Shown one piece after another: positions 18,174-26,536 of a stretch of DNA of 64,000 nt. Position 1 is the stretch's first letter. Each line of letters begins with the position of its first letter. The translations under genes were made by a program, and so were the position numbers. The DNA comes from CAZEAC01 sp964510065. Its GTDB lineage: Bacteria > Bdellovibrionota_C > UBA2361 > CAIXSY01. The stretch covers positions 1-64,000 of the forward strand of contig CAZEAC010000010.1 in assembly GCA_964510065.1 (NCBI GenBank), written 5' to 3'. The notes beneath the pieces were generated by a model. It was not told the DNA's origin and searched no databases. It saw only the letters and a program-made list of their open reading frames with translations.

Positions 18174-18825
18174 TTTCACGAGCAAGAAAGGCGTGCATTC
18201 CGTAACGCCAGTTCTCTTTAAGAGCTCGCGTGGCGCGATCTTTTGCGCCCTTACGAAGTGCACTCAAGATTTCCTTATGCTGCTGATACGACGCTTGTAC
18301 TAGACCTTCTTCTGCCATGTAGCGTGCTTCGTAGCGCGCGAGTTTTAGCTGAAGAGATTCAAGCAGGTCGTTCAAAGTCTCGTTCGTGGCCGACCCAAGC
18401 AGAACTGAGTGAAATTGGCGATCGAGTGCTCGCGCTTTCTCCGGATTCTTACGAGCACGTAAAAACTGCTCATTGATATCGGTAAGTTTGTCGCTGAGAG
18501 TCCGTGCACGTTCGAAACAAAGCTCAAGGCGAAGCGCTTCTAATTCACCGACAATTGGATACAACTCTTCGGCCTCAGTCCGCGAAAGTGGAGCTACCGA
18601 AAATCCGATGTTTGGCTTTGCAAGCACTATGCCGTCTCGCTCAAGTGCAATAAGAGCTTCTCGAAGTGGCGTCCGGCTTACACGGAGCCGCTTGGCAAGC
18701 TGCTCCTCTTTTAGTCTTTTGCCTGATTCAAGCTGTCCGGAAATTACAAGATGAAGCAGCTTGCGACGGAGAATTTCTCTGTTGGTACCTTCGCCGCGCG
18801 GCTGAGTCTTGCTGATCTTGTCCAT
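18163..18825 (-). CDS. GntR family transcriptional regulator, FCD (FadR-type) subfamily
   Basis: The start at 18825 (220 residues) begins just before the DNA-binding domain; a longer frame from 18921 adds an unlikely Cys-rich extension. The winged helix (about residues 12-80) contains LAKRLRVSRTPLREALIALERDGIV, the standard GntR recognition helix. The C-terminal half is all-helical with RLELCFERAR, RQFHSVLL and YQQHKEILSAL, the His and Asp/Arg positions of FCD ligand-binding domains, which bind organic acids through a metal ion. Such proteins repress transport or catabolic genes and autoregulate. The following membrane-protein gene overlaps its stop. Confidence 0.9.
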   Translation of the reverse strand: MDKISKTQPRGEGTNREILRRKLLHLVISGQLESGKRLKEEQLAKRLRVSRTPLREALIALERDGIVLAKPNIGFSVAPLSRTEAEELYPIVGELEALRLELCFERARTLSDKLTDINEQFLRARKNPEKARALDRQFHSVLLGSATNETLNDLLESLQLKLARYEARYMAEEGLVQASYQQHKEILSALRKGAKDRATRALKENWRYGMHAFLARENGD

Positions 18826-19045
18826 GGTATGACTTTTCTGAATGATAATGCAATTTTGCGGCGATGCAAAGTGAGGACGCAGTGCGGCCACGCCGCAACA
18901 ATAATATCGAAAGGGCTCCATTCCGGCACGCGCGAGGCAGGGCGCGTGCCTGGCCGGCTAAGCCTCGTAGCATGGGAGAAGCAATTCGCTTGGCGCGCTT
19001 TCAAAAAAGTAAAAAAATATTGCTGTAAGTTTATACCCTATCGCT

Positions 19046-21439
19046 TTAGTTTAGCACACGTAACCCACTTGGCATGCCCGGCTGTCCGACGTCAACAGTT
19101 TCGGCAAGTGTCGAGTAGGCCATGTTTCCTAGCGACAAGGTAAGCCCGTGCGAACTTATAGCGTACTCATCGACGAGGAGGGGACGATCGGAGTATGTCG
19201 CCTGCAGCGAGCCGCCGAACGCAGTGACTGAACAGCCCCATGGTCGAAATATAATTTGCAGAGGAAAGTCTTTGTCGTAGATATCAAGAAACTTTGGCCC
19301 CAAGTCGCCGTATATCTCTTTCGCGTAGACCATTTTCCCGTTCACATATTGGGTAAACACGATACCCCATGGGAATTCCTTGAGTCCGTTAATCTGCTTA
19401 TAGCGAAAGCGTGAGTCAAAATTACGGTACGTTCTTGCCTCGATCTGATAATAGTTATTGGGGTCCTGTCCAAGGGTAACTATAATACTTGCATCTTCGC
19501 CTACGGTTTTTGTCGCGCGTAAAGTTGCGCTAAACTTCCCGCTGCTACTCACAGGAAGCGCCCCTGAAAGCGCTCCATTGAGTGCGAGTTGAGTAATGCT
19601 GGTACTAACGGTAGCTGGGGTGGTATGTGTCTGACGTGTGCTTTTGTCGGTACAGCTAATTTTATAGTAGTAGGTCTGAGACGCTTGCAAATTAGGCAGC
19701 GCATGACGGTGATTCGTCTCGTATGCGCTCGATGTTACTTGATTGCCGTATGCTGTCGTCGGTCCGTACTCTACTCGAGAGGCGCATGGAGTTGACGATG
19801 TCCAGCTCACTTCGACGGAATTTGAGCTGCCCAAAGATACCGCAATGTTGCTTAACTCCGGTGCCTGATTATTTGGAGTTAAAGAAATAATTCGTACGTT
19901 ATCTGTTCCCGCCAAGACGCCCACATTCTCTAGTGAGGAGGTAAGATAGTTAGAACGTGAAGCGCTTATTCTGTATGAGCCCTGTGCTACATAATCAAAA
20001 ATGTACCTGCCATGTAGATCGGTGACTGCTTTAAACTGCAATGGATTGCCATCTATCGCGGTGTTTCGTGAAGCGCTGTATGAAGCGAGTGTGACCTCTG
20101 TTCCTGGCAGTACCGTTTGATCGACATCTCGCACCGTTCCGCTGACAGTGCCTACGACAGCATCTCGGTTGAGAGCCGTGGCAATGGTCTTGGCAATATC
20201 CCAGCCTAACCGTTGCATGCTGCTTCGAGTATAGTCGAAAGGTACGAGGCCGGCGTCTGTGACAAGATTGACGCCGTTCCAGCCATCTTCGTCGGTTATT
20301 TCAAAGAATCGATAGTCCCAACCGCTGCCAAGAGAGTAATCATTCCAAAGCTCCACGTTTTTCACCATAATCGGCAGTGTGTAGTAATCACCCGTATGCT
20401 TAAGACCTGAGATAGCGTCCATTATGCCGGCATGTTTATGCGCCCATAAGCTATCGCGCATTGATCGGTAGCCATAGCGCCCCGCAGCACCTGAGTGACA
20501 CTCATAGCTGTAGTAAAGTGGTCCCTTATTATGAATCCACTGGTAGGCATATTGAAAAATTCCAAAATTTTCAGGGCAGGATTGATTTAATTTGGGCGGA
20601 TCGAATTCTCCCTGCCCGCAGTTTTCAAGATCGGTCCCAAGCGAGTTCAACGCAGAGAGACCATAAAAAGCCGAGTCAACATTCACCAGGGGAGCAATAA
20701 TCCAAGTGAAATTTTTTCGAAGGCTGTCTGCTAAGGAATCGTTTGAGAGGAGATTTCTTATGAGTCCTTCGGCCTGGTGTGGACAGGTTTGCTCGGTCGA
20801 ATAGTGTGGACCAAAACGTAAATAGACCGGCTTCTTGTTTGCTTCTGGAACCGAGCTGTCGGTTATAATTATTACTTTTACCGGCAATCCGTTTGGTTGT
20901 GTGGCGGTGCCAGGGGAGTACCCTACAATTCCGTCTTGGACAAGCGGATTCACGTGTGCAGCAAGTTTAAAATAGGGGTTCCCCGAAAACTCATTGATCA
21001 TCTGATCTATGTACGAAAAGGGCATGGGAATCCGGCTGACAATATGTGCGGTATTTTGTTCAATCGTGAAACTAAAGTTGGCGTAGGTACCAAATGCGCC
21101 GTCGAGAGTGACAAGTTTCGGTTTCTCGATTGAATTTGGCTGCATGTAATTATAAATCACGTATGCATTCACATGCGTACTAAAGTCGTCAGCTGAGGTC
21201 GTGCTATTAATATTAACTCTAAAATTAAGCGTTCGTCCCTGAGCGCCTTCGACGACACAGTGAAAGTAGCTGTTGGCCGTTCCGTTCGGGAATGGTTTGG
21301 TAGTGAAGGTCACATTGTCGCCACTGATCACGACATTTTCACAGCTCGCGCCTTCGAAGTCTCCGCGCAAAGTATAGGCGTCGGCCTGTTGCGCGCAGAT
21401 AATTCCAAGCACGATTAAAAATGTTATTAAAGCCCTCAT
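19046..21439 (-). CDS. Secreted M14-like zinc carboxypeptidase with FN3-type domains
   Basis: The start at 21439 gives a good signal peptide (to about residue 21, QQADA). The peptidase region (about residues 170-430) has zinc motif H221-Q-A-E224 and third ligand H315 in YECHSGA; a likely general base is in the EITDEDGW region. It is followed by a carboxypeptidase regulatory-like beta domain (VSGTVRDVDQTVLPGTEVTLAS), a fibronectin or purple-phosphatase-like domain (RVEYGPTTAYGNQ) and a C-terminal beta domain that may bind ligands. The 797 residues and domain train suggest an extracellular or surface peptidase. Stand-alone gene. Zinc and M14 fold assignment is by motif; substrate unknown. Confidence 0.75.
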   Translation of the reverse strand: MRALITFLIVLGIICAQQADAYTLRGDFEGASCENVVISGDNVTFTTKPFPNGTANSYFHCVVEGAQGRTLNFRVNINSTTSADDFSTHVNAYVIYNYMQPNSIEKPKLVTLDGAFGTYANFSFTIEQNTAHIVSRIPMPFSYIDQMINEFSGNPYFKLAAHVNPLVQDGIVGYSPGTATQPNGLPVKVIIITDSSVPEANKKPVYLRFGPHYSTEQTCPHQAEGLIRNLLSNDSLADSLRKNFTWIIAPLVNVDSAFYGLSALNSLGTDLENCGQGEFDPPKLNQSCPENFGIFQYAYQWIHNKGPLYYSYECHSGAAGRYGYRSMRDSLWAHKHAGIMDAISGLKHTGDYYTLPIMVKNVELWNDYSLGSGWDYRFFEITDEDGWNGVNLVTDAGLVPFDYTRSSMQRLGWDIAKTIATALNRDAVVGTVSGTVRDVDQTVLPGTEVTLASYSASRNTAIDGNPLQFKAVTDLHGRYIFDYVAQGSYRISASRSNYLTSSLENVGVLAGTDNVRIISLTPNNQAPELSNIAVSLGSSNSVEVSWTSSTPCASRVEYGPTTAYGNQVTSSAYETNHRHALPNLQASQTYYYKISCTDKSTRQTHTTPATVSTSITQLALNGALSGALPVSSSGKFSATLRATKTVGEDASIIVTLGQDPNNYYQIEARTYRNFDSRFRYKQINGLKEFPWGIVFTQYVNGKMVYAKEIYGDLGPKFLDIYDKDFPLQIIFRPWGCSVTAFGGSLQATYSDRPLLVDEYAISSHGLTLSLGNMAYSTLAETVDVGQPGMPSGLRVLN

Positions 21440-21520
21440 GTAGTCGATCTCCGGTATTGATATTTGCAAGGCGCCATATGTTGGCTCATAGCGCTGTATA
21501 CTGTTAGCAGGTAATGTATA

Positions 21521-21708
21521 CTAAGGAACCTCTGAAAAACTATGCATTTCGTCTTCGCTGGCCTTTCGGCGATCTTTGCGAGAAAACATGCCGGGAAAAT
21601 ACTCGAAATAGCCCTGCTATTCCTGCGTTTTTCCCGGCATGTTTTCTCGCAAATCTCATCCAAAATTCCAGCAAATCCAAAACGCCTAGTTTTTCAGAGG
21701 TTCCCTAA
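21521..21708. mobile_element. MITE with imperfect 80-base arms and CTAA target duplication
   Basis: The element spans 21525-21704, with terminal inverted repeats GGAACCTCTGAAAAACT (21525-21541 and 21688-21704). The arms extend to a perfect 25-base stem at 21575-21599 with 21629-21653. It is flanked on both sides by CTAA (21521-21524 and 21705-21708), a direct repeat fitting the YTAR target preference of IS5-type transposases. It contains no transposase, so it depends on one supplied from elsewhere. Mirror-image short frames inside it are products of the symmetry, not genes. It lies within the gene-free interval 21440-21995; the rest of that interval (21709-21995) holds nothing obvious beyond cpaB upstream sequence. 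Confidence 0.85.
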
Positions 21709-21995
21709 AATACCTTGCCATAAATACCCCCGCGGTCGTTTCTTTGAAGAACTGCCGATCTCTAATGCTTATTGTATTCTACAGGATATTTGGCTAACCG
21801 GTCGCCTTTCAAGATCAGGCGATCTCCTTGTCGCCTACAAAGGTAGGCCGCATCGGTAAACGGAGCCCGTAAATCGCGTCAGGGCTCTGTTCCGGTGAGA
21901 GTTGCGAGTCCGGAGGATAGTGCTGATAGAACGGCCATTCGTTCATTTCGAACCAAACCCTAGCGCCCTGGTCTGATAGTAAAAGGAACGGCTCT

Positions 21996-22886
21996 ATGCA
22001 GGGGAAATTTCATTCACAGTACAGGCAATATTCAGTACGAAGGACGCGGATTGCCGTGTGTATAGCGACGTCGCTCTCTCTAATCTTTGGAGTGGCGCTA
22101 GTTTTGGTCCTGCTTCCGCTTCGGACGGCTCCCAAGGTGCCGGTAAGCGTGGAGAAAAGCGAAGCAACGGCGTATCGCGCAGTTAAGCTCTTTACCGTTG
22201 AAAGTGAAATCGGGGCCGGAACAGCGCTTGGCTCGGTTCGTGTTCGCGAGCTTCAATGGCCGGCGAGTGAAGTTTCGAAGGATGCGGTTCGTAACCTTTC
22301 CGACTTAGAAGGTCGCTACGCACGAATTACCCTGGTTCCAGGAAATCCAATTCGCTTGAGCGAGACAACCAATGAGCGGCCATTGATTAATCCTTTAGGC
22401 TCGCTCATTCCACCCGGGTACAGGGCGATTGCCATCCAGATCGATGATGTGATTCGAGAAGAGAACTTAATTGGGCCGCAATCAATTGTCGATGTGACGT
22501 TAACCTATCGCGAGAGCGACAGGCTCAAAAGTAAGATAATCGTCGAAAATGCTCTTGTGGGCTCGCGAAATGGAGATATCGAGCCGTATAAAGAGAGTGA
22601 CTTAAAGACTATCAAGCAGAGCCGGACACTTACCCTGGTAATAAAAACGGAGGATGCGCTTAAAATATCCGTTGCGCAGCAGCTTGGTAAAATAGGCTTA
22701 CTTCTCAAAAGTGAAGCCGCTTCACGGGCGAGTCCCGGAGTATTAGAAACTGATGAGTTTAAAGTGTTGAATGGTGAGGGTGCGGAAGCACCAGGCAAGC
22801 TCGCCTGTCAGAGAGGTACCGCGGTAATTGATGGGCGAAAAGTTGTAATTGGTTGCGATGATTCACTGACCGCGCTACCAAAGTAA
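21996..22886 (+). CDS. cpaB: Flp pilus assembly protein CpaB (SAF domain)
   Basis: 296 residues with one N-terminal membrane segment (about 22-45). A SAF-like domain follows (VKLFTVESEIGAGTALGSVRVRELQWP) and then the RcpC/CpaB region GYRAIAIQIDDVIREENLIGPQSIVDVTLTY, which matches CpaB. CpaB works at the periplasmic face with the secretin of the Tad apparatus. No other core Tad gene (ATPase, platform, secretin, prepilin peptidase) is adjacent; TadE/TadG-type genes lie 3.7 kb away. ATG at 21996 has AAAGGAAC upstream. The 3' end overlaps the convergent deacetylase gene by 79 bases. Confidence 0.85.
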   Translation: MQGKFHSQYRQYSVRRTRIAVCIATSLSLIFGVALVLVLLPLRTAPKVPVSVEKSEATAYRAVKLFTVESEIGAGTALGSVRVRELQWPASEVSKDAVRNLSDLEGRYARITLVPGNPIRLSETTNERPLINPLGSLIPPGYRAIAIQIDDVIREENLIGPQSIVDVTLTYRESDRLKSKIIVENALVGSRNGDIEPYKESDLKTIKQSRTLTLVIKTEDALKISVAQQLGKIGLLLKSEAASRASPGVLETDEFKVLNGEGAEAPGKLACQRGTAVIDGRKVVIGCDDSLTALPK

Positions 22887-23650
22887 GCTTTTTCTCCAAT
22901 CAGCGCATCAAGTGCGACGAATTCGAATCCGCGAGCACGTAGCTCACGAATAATCTGCGGCAACAACTGAACCGTCGCGTCGCCGTAATCGTGAAAGAGA
23001 AGAATTGCGCCCGGTGCTACCAATCGTAGTATTCGGCGGCGAAGCAACGCAGCATTTCGGATTACTGTGTCAAAGGAACGAAGGCTCCAGCCGATAGCCA
23101 GAAGATTTTGTTGCTCAATTGCTTTGGCCAGTGAAGGGGTGCTTACGCCGTTAGGCGGCCGAAAAAAGCGTGGCCGCTTCCCAGTAACTTGCATAATCGA
23201 GTCCGCGCATCGTTCGAGATCTCGACAAATCTTCGCGGTGCTTTGAATTGCGAAATAATGTGGATGAGCAAAGCTGTGGTTGCCAACGATGTGCCCCTCG
23301 CTGATCATCGTGCGCACAAGCTGCGGGTTCTCTTCGACTCGTCGCCCGATACAGAAAAAAGTCGCGGTAATCTGTTCGTTACGGAGAATCTCCAGTATTC
23401 GTTCGGTGTTTCCGGCAATAGGCCCGTCGTCAAAGGTGATTGCGATCTGTCTGGCCGAGGTTTTTCCGCGGCAGGTAAGTGGAAAGTAATATTGAAAAGA
23501 AACATCGGCCACGCCGAATGATACGAGCGTTACATACCATGCCACCGCGAGGAGAAGGATCCAACCGGCAATCCAGCCCTGGGCATAGATCACCGCAAGA
23601 AGCGCAAAAAAGGTAAAGAAAAGTATGCGTATCCGGAGGTCCATTGTCAT
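22808..23650 (-). CDS. Membrane-anchored polysaccharide deacetylase (NodB domain)
   Basis: The start at 23650 (MTMDLRIRILFF, 280 residues) or 23644 begins an N-terminal hydrophobic anchor (two close segments to about residue 45). The NodB domain follows. Motif 1 is TFDDGP, with catalytic base Asp and metal-binding Asp; motif 2 is HSFAHP with the two metal His. RFFRPPNG (motif 3) and a later LLFHDYGD (motif 5) complete the active site. Such enzymes remove N- or O-acetyl groups from cell-wall or exopolysaccharides. It is divergent from a GH31 glycosidase with 70 bases between starts, suggesting shared polysaccharide metabolism. Its C-terminus overlaps cpaB on the other strand. Confidence 0.88.
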   Translation of the reverse strand: MTMDLRIRILFFTFFALLAVIYAQGWIAGWILLLAVAWYVTLVSFGVADVSFQYYFPLTCRGKTSARQIAITFDDGPIAGNTERILEILRNEQITATFFCIGRRVEENPQLVRTMISEGHIVGNHSFAHPHYFAIQSTAKICRDLERCADSIMQVTGKRPRFFRPPNGVSTPSLAKAIEQQNLLAIGWSLRSFDTVIRNAALLRRRILRLVAPGAILLFHDYGDATVQLLPQIIRELRARGFEFVALDALIGEKAYFGSAVSESSQPITTFRPSITAVPL

Positions 23651-23720
23651 AGGGCGCAGCCAATATATACTCACTTTTGAGGCCTGCTCAATACAGAGCG
23701 GCAAATTGTCCATCTTGTTT

Positions 23721-26213
23721 ATGTCGTCAACGAGCGCGTCAATTATCCATGGTCGGGCCCGCTTCGAATTCGTCACCGAAGGCGCGCTGCGTATTGAATG
23801 GTCGGCAACCGCGGCTTTCGAAGGAAAAAGAAGTCTATCCGTGGCTGCTCGTAAGGGCTCGAAAATTGAGGTGAAAAGGAAGGTACGCGGAGACCGAGTT
23901 CAGCTCTGCACTCCCGTGTTGTCGGTCGAATATTGTGATGATGGCTCGGCGCTATCAGAGCAGAATCTTAAAGTCTCATGGCGCCGCGGAGGTATGCATG
24001 GGGTTTGGCACCCTGGGCTTGAAGATAACGCCAATCTTCGCGGGACTGCGCGCACGTTAGATGGAATCCATGGGGGCGAGGTAAAGTTGGGAGCCGGCTT
24101 TGTCTCACGAAGTGGTTGGAGTTTTGTCGATGACTCGAAAACACCGCTTTGTGGCGATGATGGATGGGTCGAGCCACGGCATGAGCAGGGCTATTTAGAC
24201 TATTATTTATTTACGTTTGGTCTTGAATATCAGACGGCGCTGCGTGAAGCAGCGCTGGTATTCGGTCACCAACCACTACCTCCTCGGTATGCGCTCGGCT
24301 ATTGGTGGAGCCGCTACTGGGCCTATACCGATAAAGAGCTTGAGCAGCTCGTACAGAGCTTTGAGCGTTTTCAGATCCCGCTTGATGTGTTGGTGGTCGA
24401 TATGGATTGGCACCTTGAAGGGTGGACTGGCTATACCTGGGATACTCGCTATTTCCCGGATCCGGCGGACTTCATCGCCTGGGTTAAGTCAAAAGGGCTT
24501 CGATGCACTCTCAATCTTCACCCGGCCAAAGGCGTTGCGGCGCACGAGCAGGCCTTCCCGGCAATGAAGCGAGCCCTCGGCATTGCAAAGGCATCTACGG
24601 CTCCTATCGCTTTTGATTGTACTGACCAGCGTTATATGCGTCAGTACTTTTCCCAGTTACACCATCCGCTGGAGAAGCTCGGTGTCGATTTTTGGTGGAT
24701 TGATTGGCAGCAGGGGAAGGAGTCAAAAATTCCTGGGCTTGATCCTTTGGCCTGGCTTAATCGAGTGCACTTCGAAGATAACGAGAAACAGCATCCGCGT
24801 GAGCGTGGACTTATCTTAAGTCGCTTCGGTGGCCTTGGCGCGGGACGTTATCCGATCGGATTTTCCGGTGATACGAACTCGGATTGGGAGTCGTTACGCT
24901 ATCAGCCTTATTTTACCGCGAATTCTGCCAATGCATTGTATGGGTACTGGAGCCACGATATTGGAGGGCATCATAGTGAGCAGATGAATCCGGAGCTATT
25001 TCTTCGATGGATGCAGTATGGCTGCTACTCGCCGATACTTAGAACCCATACCTCAAAACACCCTTGCGCCGAACGGCGCGCCTGGGCCTATCCAGCTCCG
25101 TTTGCTGATATGATTATCGCGGCGATTCGCCGCCGCTATGAGTTAGTTCCCTATGTGTATACCGAGAACCGGCGCTCATTCGACAGCGCAGTCTCGCTTT
25201 GTCATCCGCTCTATTATCATTTTGCTAAACACGCCGATGCGTACGAATGTCCTGAGCAGTATTTCTTCGGGAAAAGTATGATAGTGGCTCCAATAACTGC
25301 GCCGGCGGACCCAAGTAGTGAAACGGCTTCAAAAAAAATATGGATACCTCCTGGAGAATGGTTTGAGGAGTCACATGGCATACTCAACAAAGGACCGCGC
25401 TGGATCGTCGCGAACTATCTGCACGATGAAGTGCCTATCTTTTTTCGAAGTGACTGCATAATTCCCAGCCAGTTCGCTCCGCAAAGGCTTGCTCGGAAAA
25501 GTTATCGCGCCCTTGTCCTCACAATACCCCCCGGAAAGAGCGGCGAATATGATCTGTATGAAGATGATGGGATAAGCAAGGAGTATTTGAAGGGAAGTTC
25601 GGTTTTGCTGCCGCTTCGCTATTCATGGCGAGGCAATACGCTCGTGATACGTATCGGTCCCGCGATTGGCCGATATCCTGGATATCAGGCGAAAAAAGAG
25701 CTTACTCTCAGAATCCCTGCAATAAGTCCTCCCACAAGCGTGCGCCATAAGTCACGTAAGCTTGCCTGGTCGCACCGCGAAAGAGCTGGCTTTTGGAGTT
25801 ATGATGGAGACATGGTGAGCACGGTAGTGTTGCTTGGTGTGATTAATGTTCGAAAGCTCAATAAAGTCGAAATCGTCTATGCCAAGAAGCGCCGGGTAGA
25901 GGGTCTTAAAGGGGTATTGAACAAGCTCAAGCTCATGCACCGTCATGCAAACGCTGCGCTCGATTTTAAGATACTACATCCAGAGGAGCGACTTAGCGCC
26001 GAACTTGCGCAGACGGGGAACAGGATCTCGCGTGATCCTAAAAGCTTTGATCGTGAGATTCGAAACATGAAAAGTACCATGACAAAACTTCCAAAAGTTT
26101 TTGTAGAGATGCTCGAGAAGCTTGAAAATGAGGAACGGAGGGCGAGCCTTCGAAAAGCAGTCGAGATAGTATCGCAACTCAATCAGTTGTTATCCGCTCG
26201 CTCCAGGAAGTAG
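23721..26213 (+). CDS. Glycoside hydrolase family 31 (alpha-glucosidase type)
   Basis: The start at 23721 (830 residues) avoids overlapping the divergent deacetylase. A beta-sandwich N-terminus precedes the catalytic barrel, which has DVLVVDMDWH then GWTGYTWDTRYFPDP. The nucleophile is D328 (FWWIDWQQ) and the acid/base D384 (FSGDTNSDW), followed by YWSHDIGGH, a GH31 hallmark. There is no signal peptide, so it probably acts in the cytoplasm on imported alpha-linked sugars. Substrate (glucoside, xyloside or sulfoquinovoside) cannot be set. After the usual C-terminal beta domains comes an extra helical tail of about 130 residues, Lys- and Glu-rich, with no known function. It ends 24 bases inside the next, convergent gene. 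Confidence 0.9.
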   Translation: MSSTSASIIHGRARFEFVTEGALRIEWSATAAFEGKRSLSVAARKGSKIEVKRKVRGDRVQLCTPVLSVEYCDDGSALSEQNLKVSWRRGGMHGVWHPGLEDNANLRGTARTLDGIHGGEVKLGAGFVSRSGWSFVDDSKTPLCGDDGWVEPRHEQGYLDYYLFTFGLEYQTALREAALVFGHQPLPPRYALGYWWSRYWAYTDKELEQLVQSFERFQIPLDVLVVDMDWHLEGWTGYTWDTRYFPDPADFIAWVKSKGLRCTLNLHPAKGVAAHEQAFPAMKRALGIAKASTAPIAFDCTDQRYMRQYFSQLHHPLEKLGVDFWWIDWQQGKESKIPGLDPLAWLNRVHFEDNEKQHPRERGLILSRFGGLGAGRYPIGFSGDTNSDWESLRYQPYFTANSANALYGYWSHDIGGHHSEQMNPELFLRWMQYGCYSPILRTHTSKHPCAERRAWAYPAPFADMIIAAIRRRYELVPYVYTENRRSFDSAVSLCHPLYYHFAKHADAYECPEQYFFGKSMIVAPITAPADPSSETASKKIWIPPGEWFEESHGILNKGPRWIVANYLHDEVPIFFRSDCIIPSQFAPQRLARKSYRALVLTIPPGKSGEYDLYEDDGISKEYLKGSSVLLPLRYSWRGNTLVIRIGPAIGRYPGYQAKKELTLRIPAISPPTSVRHKSRKLAWSHRERAGFWSYDGDMVSTVVLLGVINVRKLNKVEIVYAKKRRVEGLKGVLNKLKLMHRHANAALDFKILHPEERLSAELAQTGNRISRDPKSFDREIRNMKSTMTKLPKVFVEMLEKLENEERRASLRKAVEIVSQLNQLLSARSRK

Positions 26214-26534
26214 AAGGGTCGGTGTCGGGCTCGCTTTGTTAATTCTCTTCTGCCGTTCGAGAGTCATTCTACATTGTTTTCCCAGCAGATCGGTCTTGCA
26301 GTTCTCCTCGATCATCCCACAGCGACGTTTCATGGCTTCTTCGATTCTTTTTTTTAGCTGATCCTGCGATCCTTGCTTATGTTTTGCTTTGGAGATAATT
26401 GGGGCTTGCATTACGGCACTTTCGCACCGTTTTTTCGCCTCAGCCACATCGAGCATGGTAATGTCTTCGGCGTGGAGCGAGATAACGTTTAGACAGAGAA
26501 AGACAGGTACGATAATTGCTGCTTTCATCGACAT
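26190..26534 (-). CDS. Small secreted helical protein
   Basis: 114 residues with a signal peptide (to about residue 22, SLHA) and a basic helical mature part containing four cysteines (KKRCES, KRRCGM, EENCKT and KQCRM), probably two disulfides. ATG at 26534 is two bases from the end of the TadG-like gene on the same strand, so it is likely co-transcribed and may serve the pilus, but that is inference. The ATG at 26528 is an alternative. Its last codons overlap the GH31 gene on the other strand. Confidence 0.55.
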   Translation of the reverse strand: MSMKAAIIVPVFLCLNVISLHAEDITMLDVAEAKKRCESAVMQAPIISKAKHKQGSQDQLKKRIEEAMKRRCGMIEENCKTDLLGKQCRMTLERQKRINKASPTPTLLLPGASG

Positions 26535-26536
26535 AG

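Noticed and set aside
21436..21859. Three short frames with similar Cys/Phe-rich peptides around the MITE
   Set aside because: They arise from the inverted-repeat symmetry of the element.
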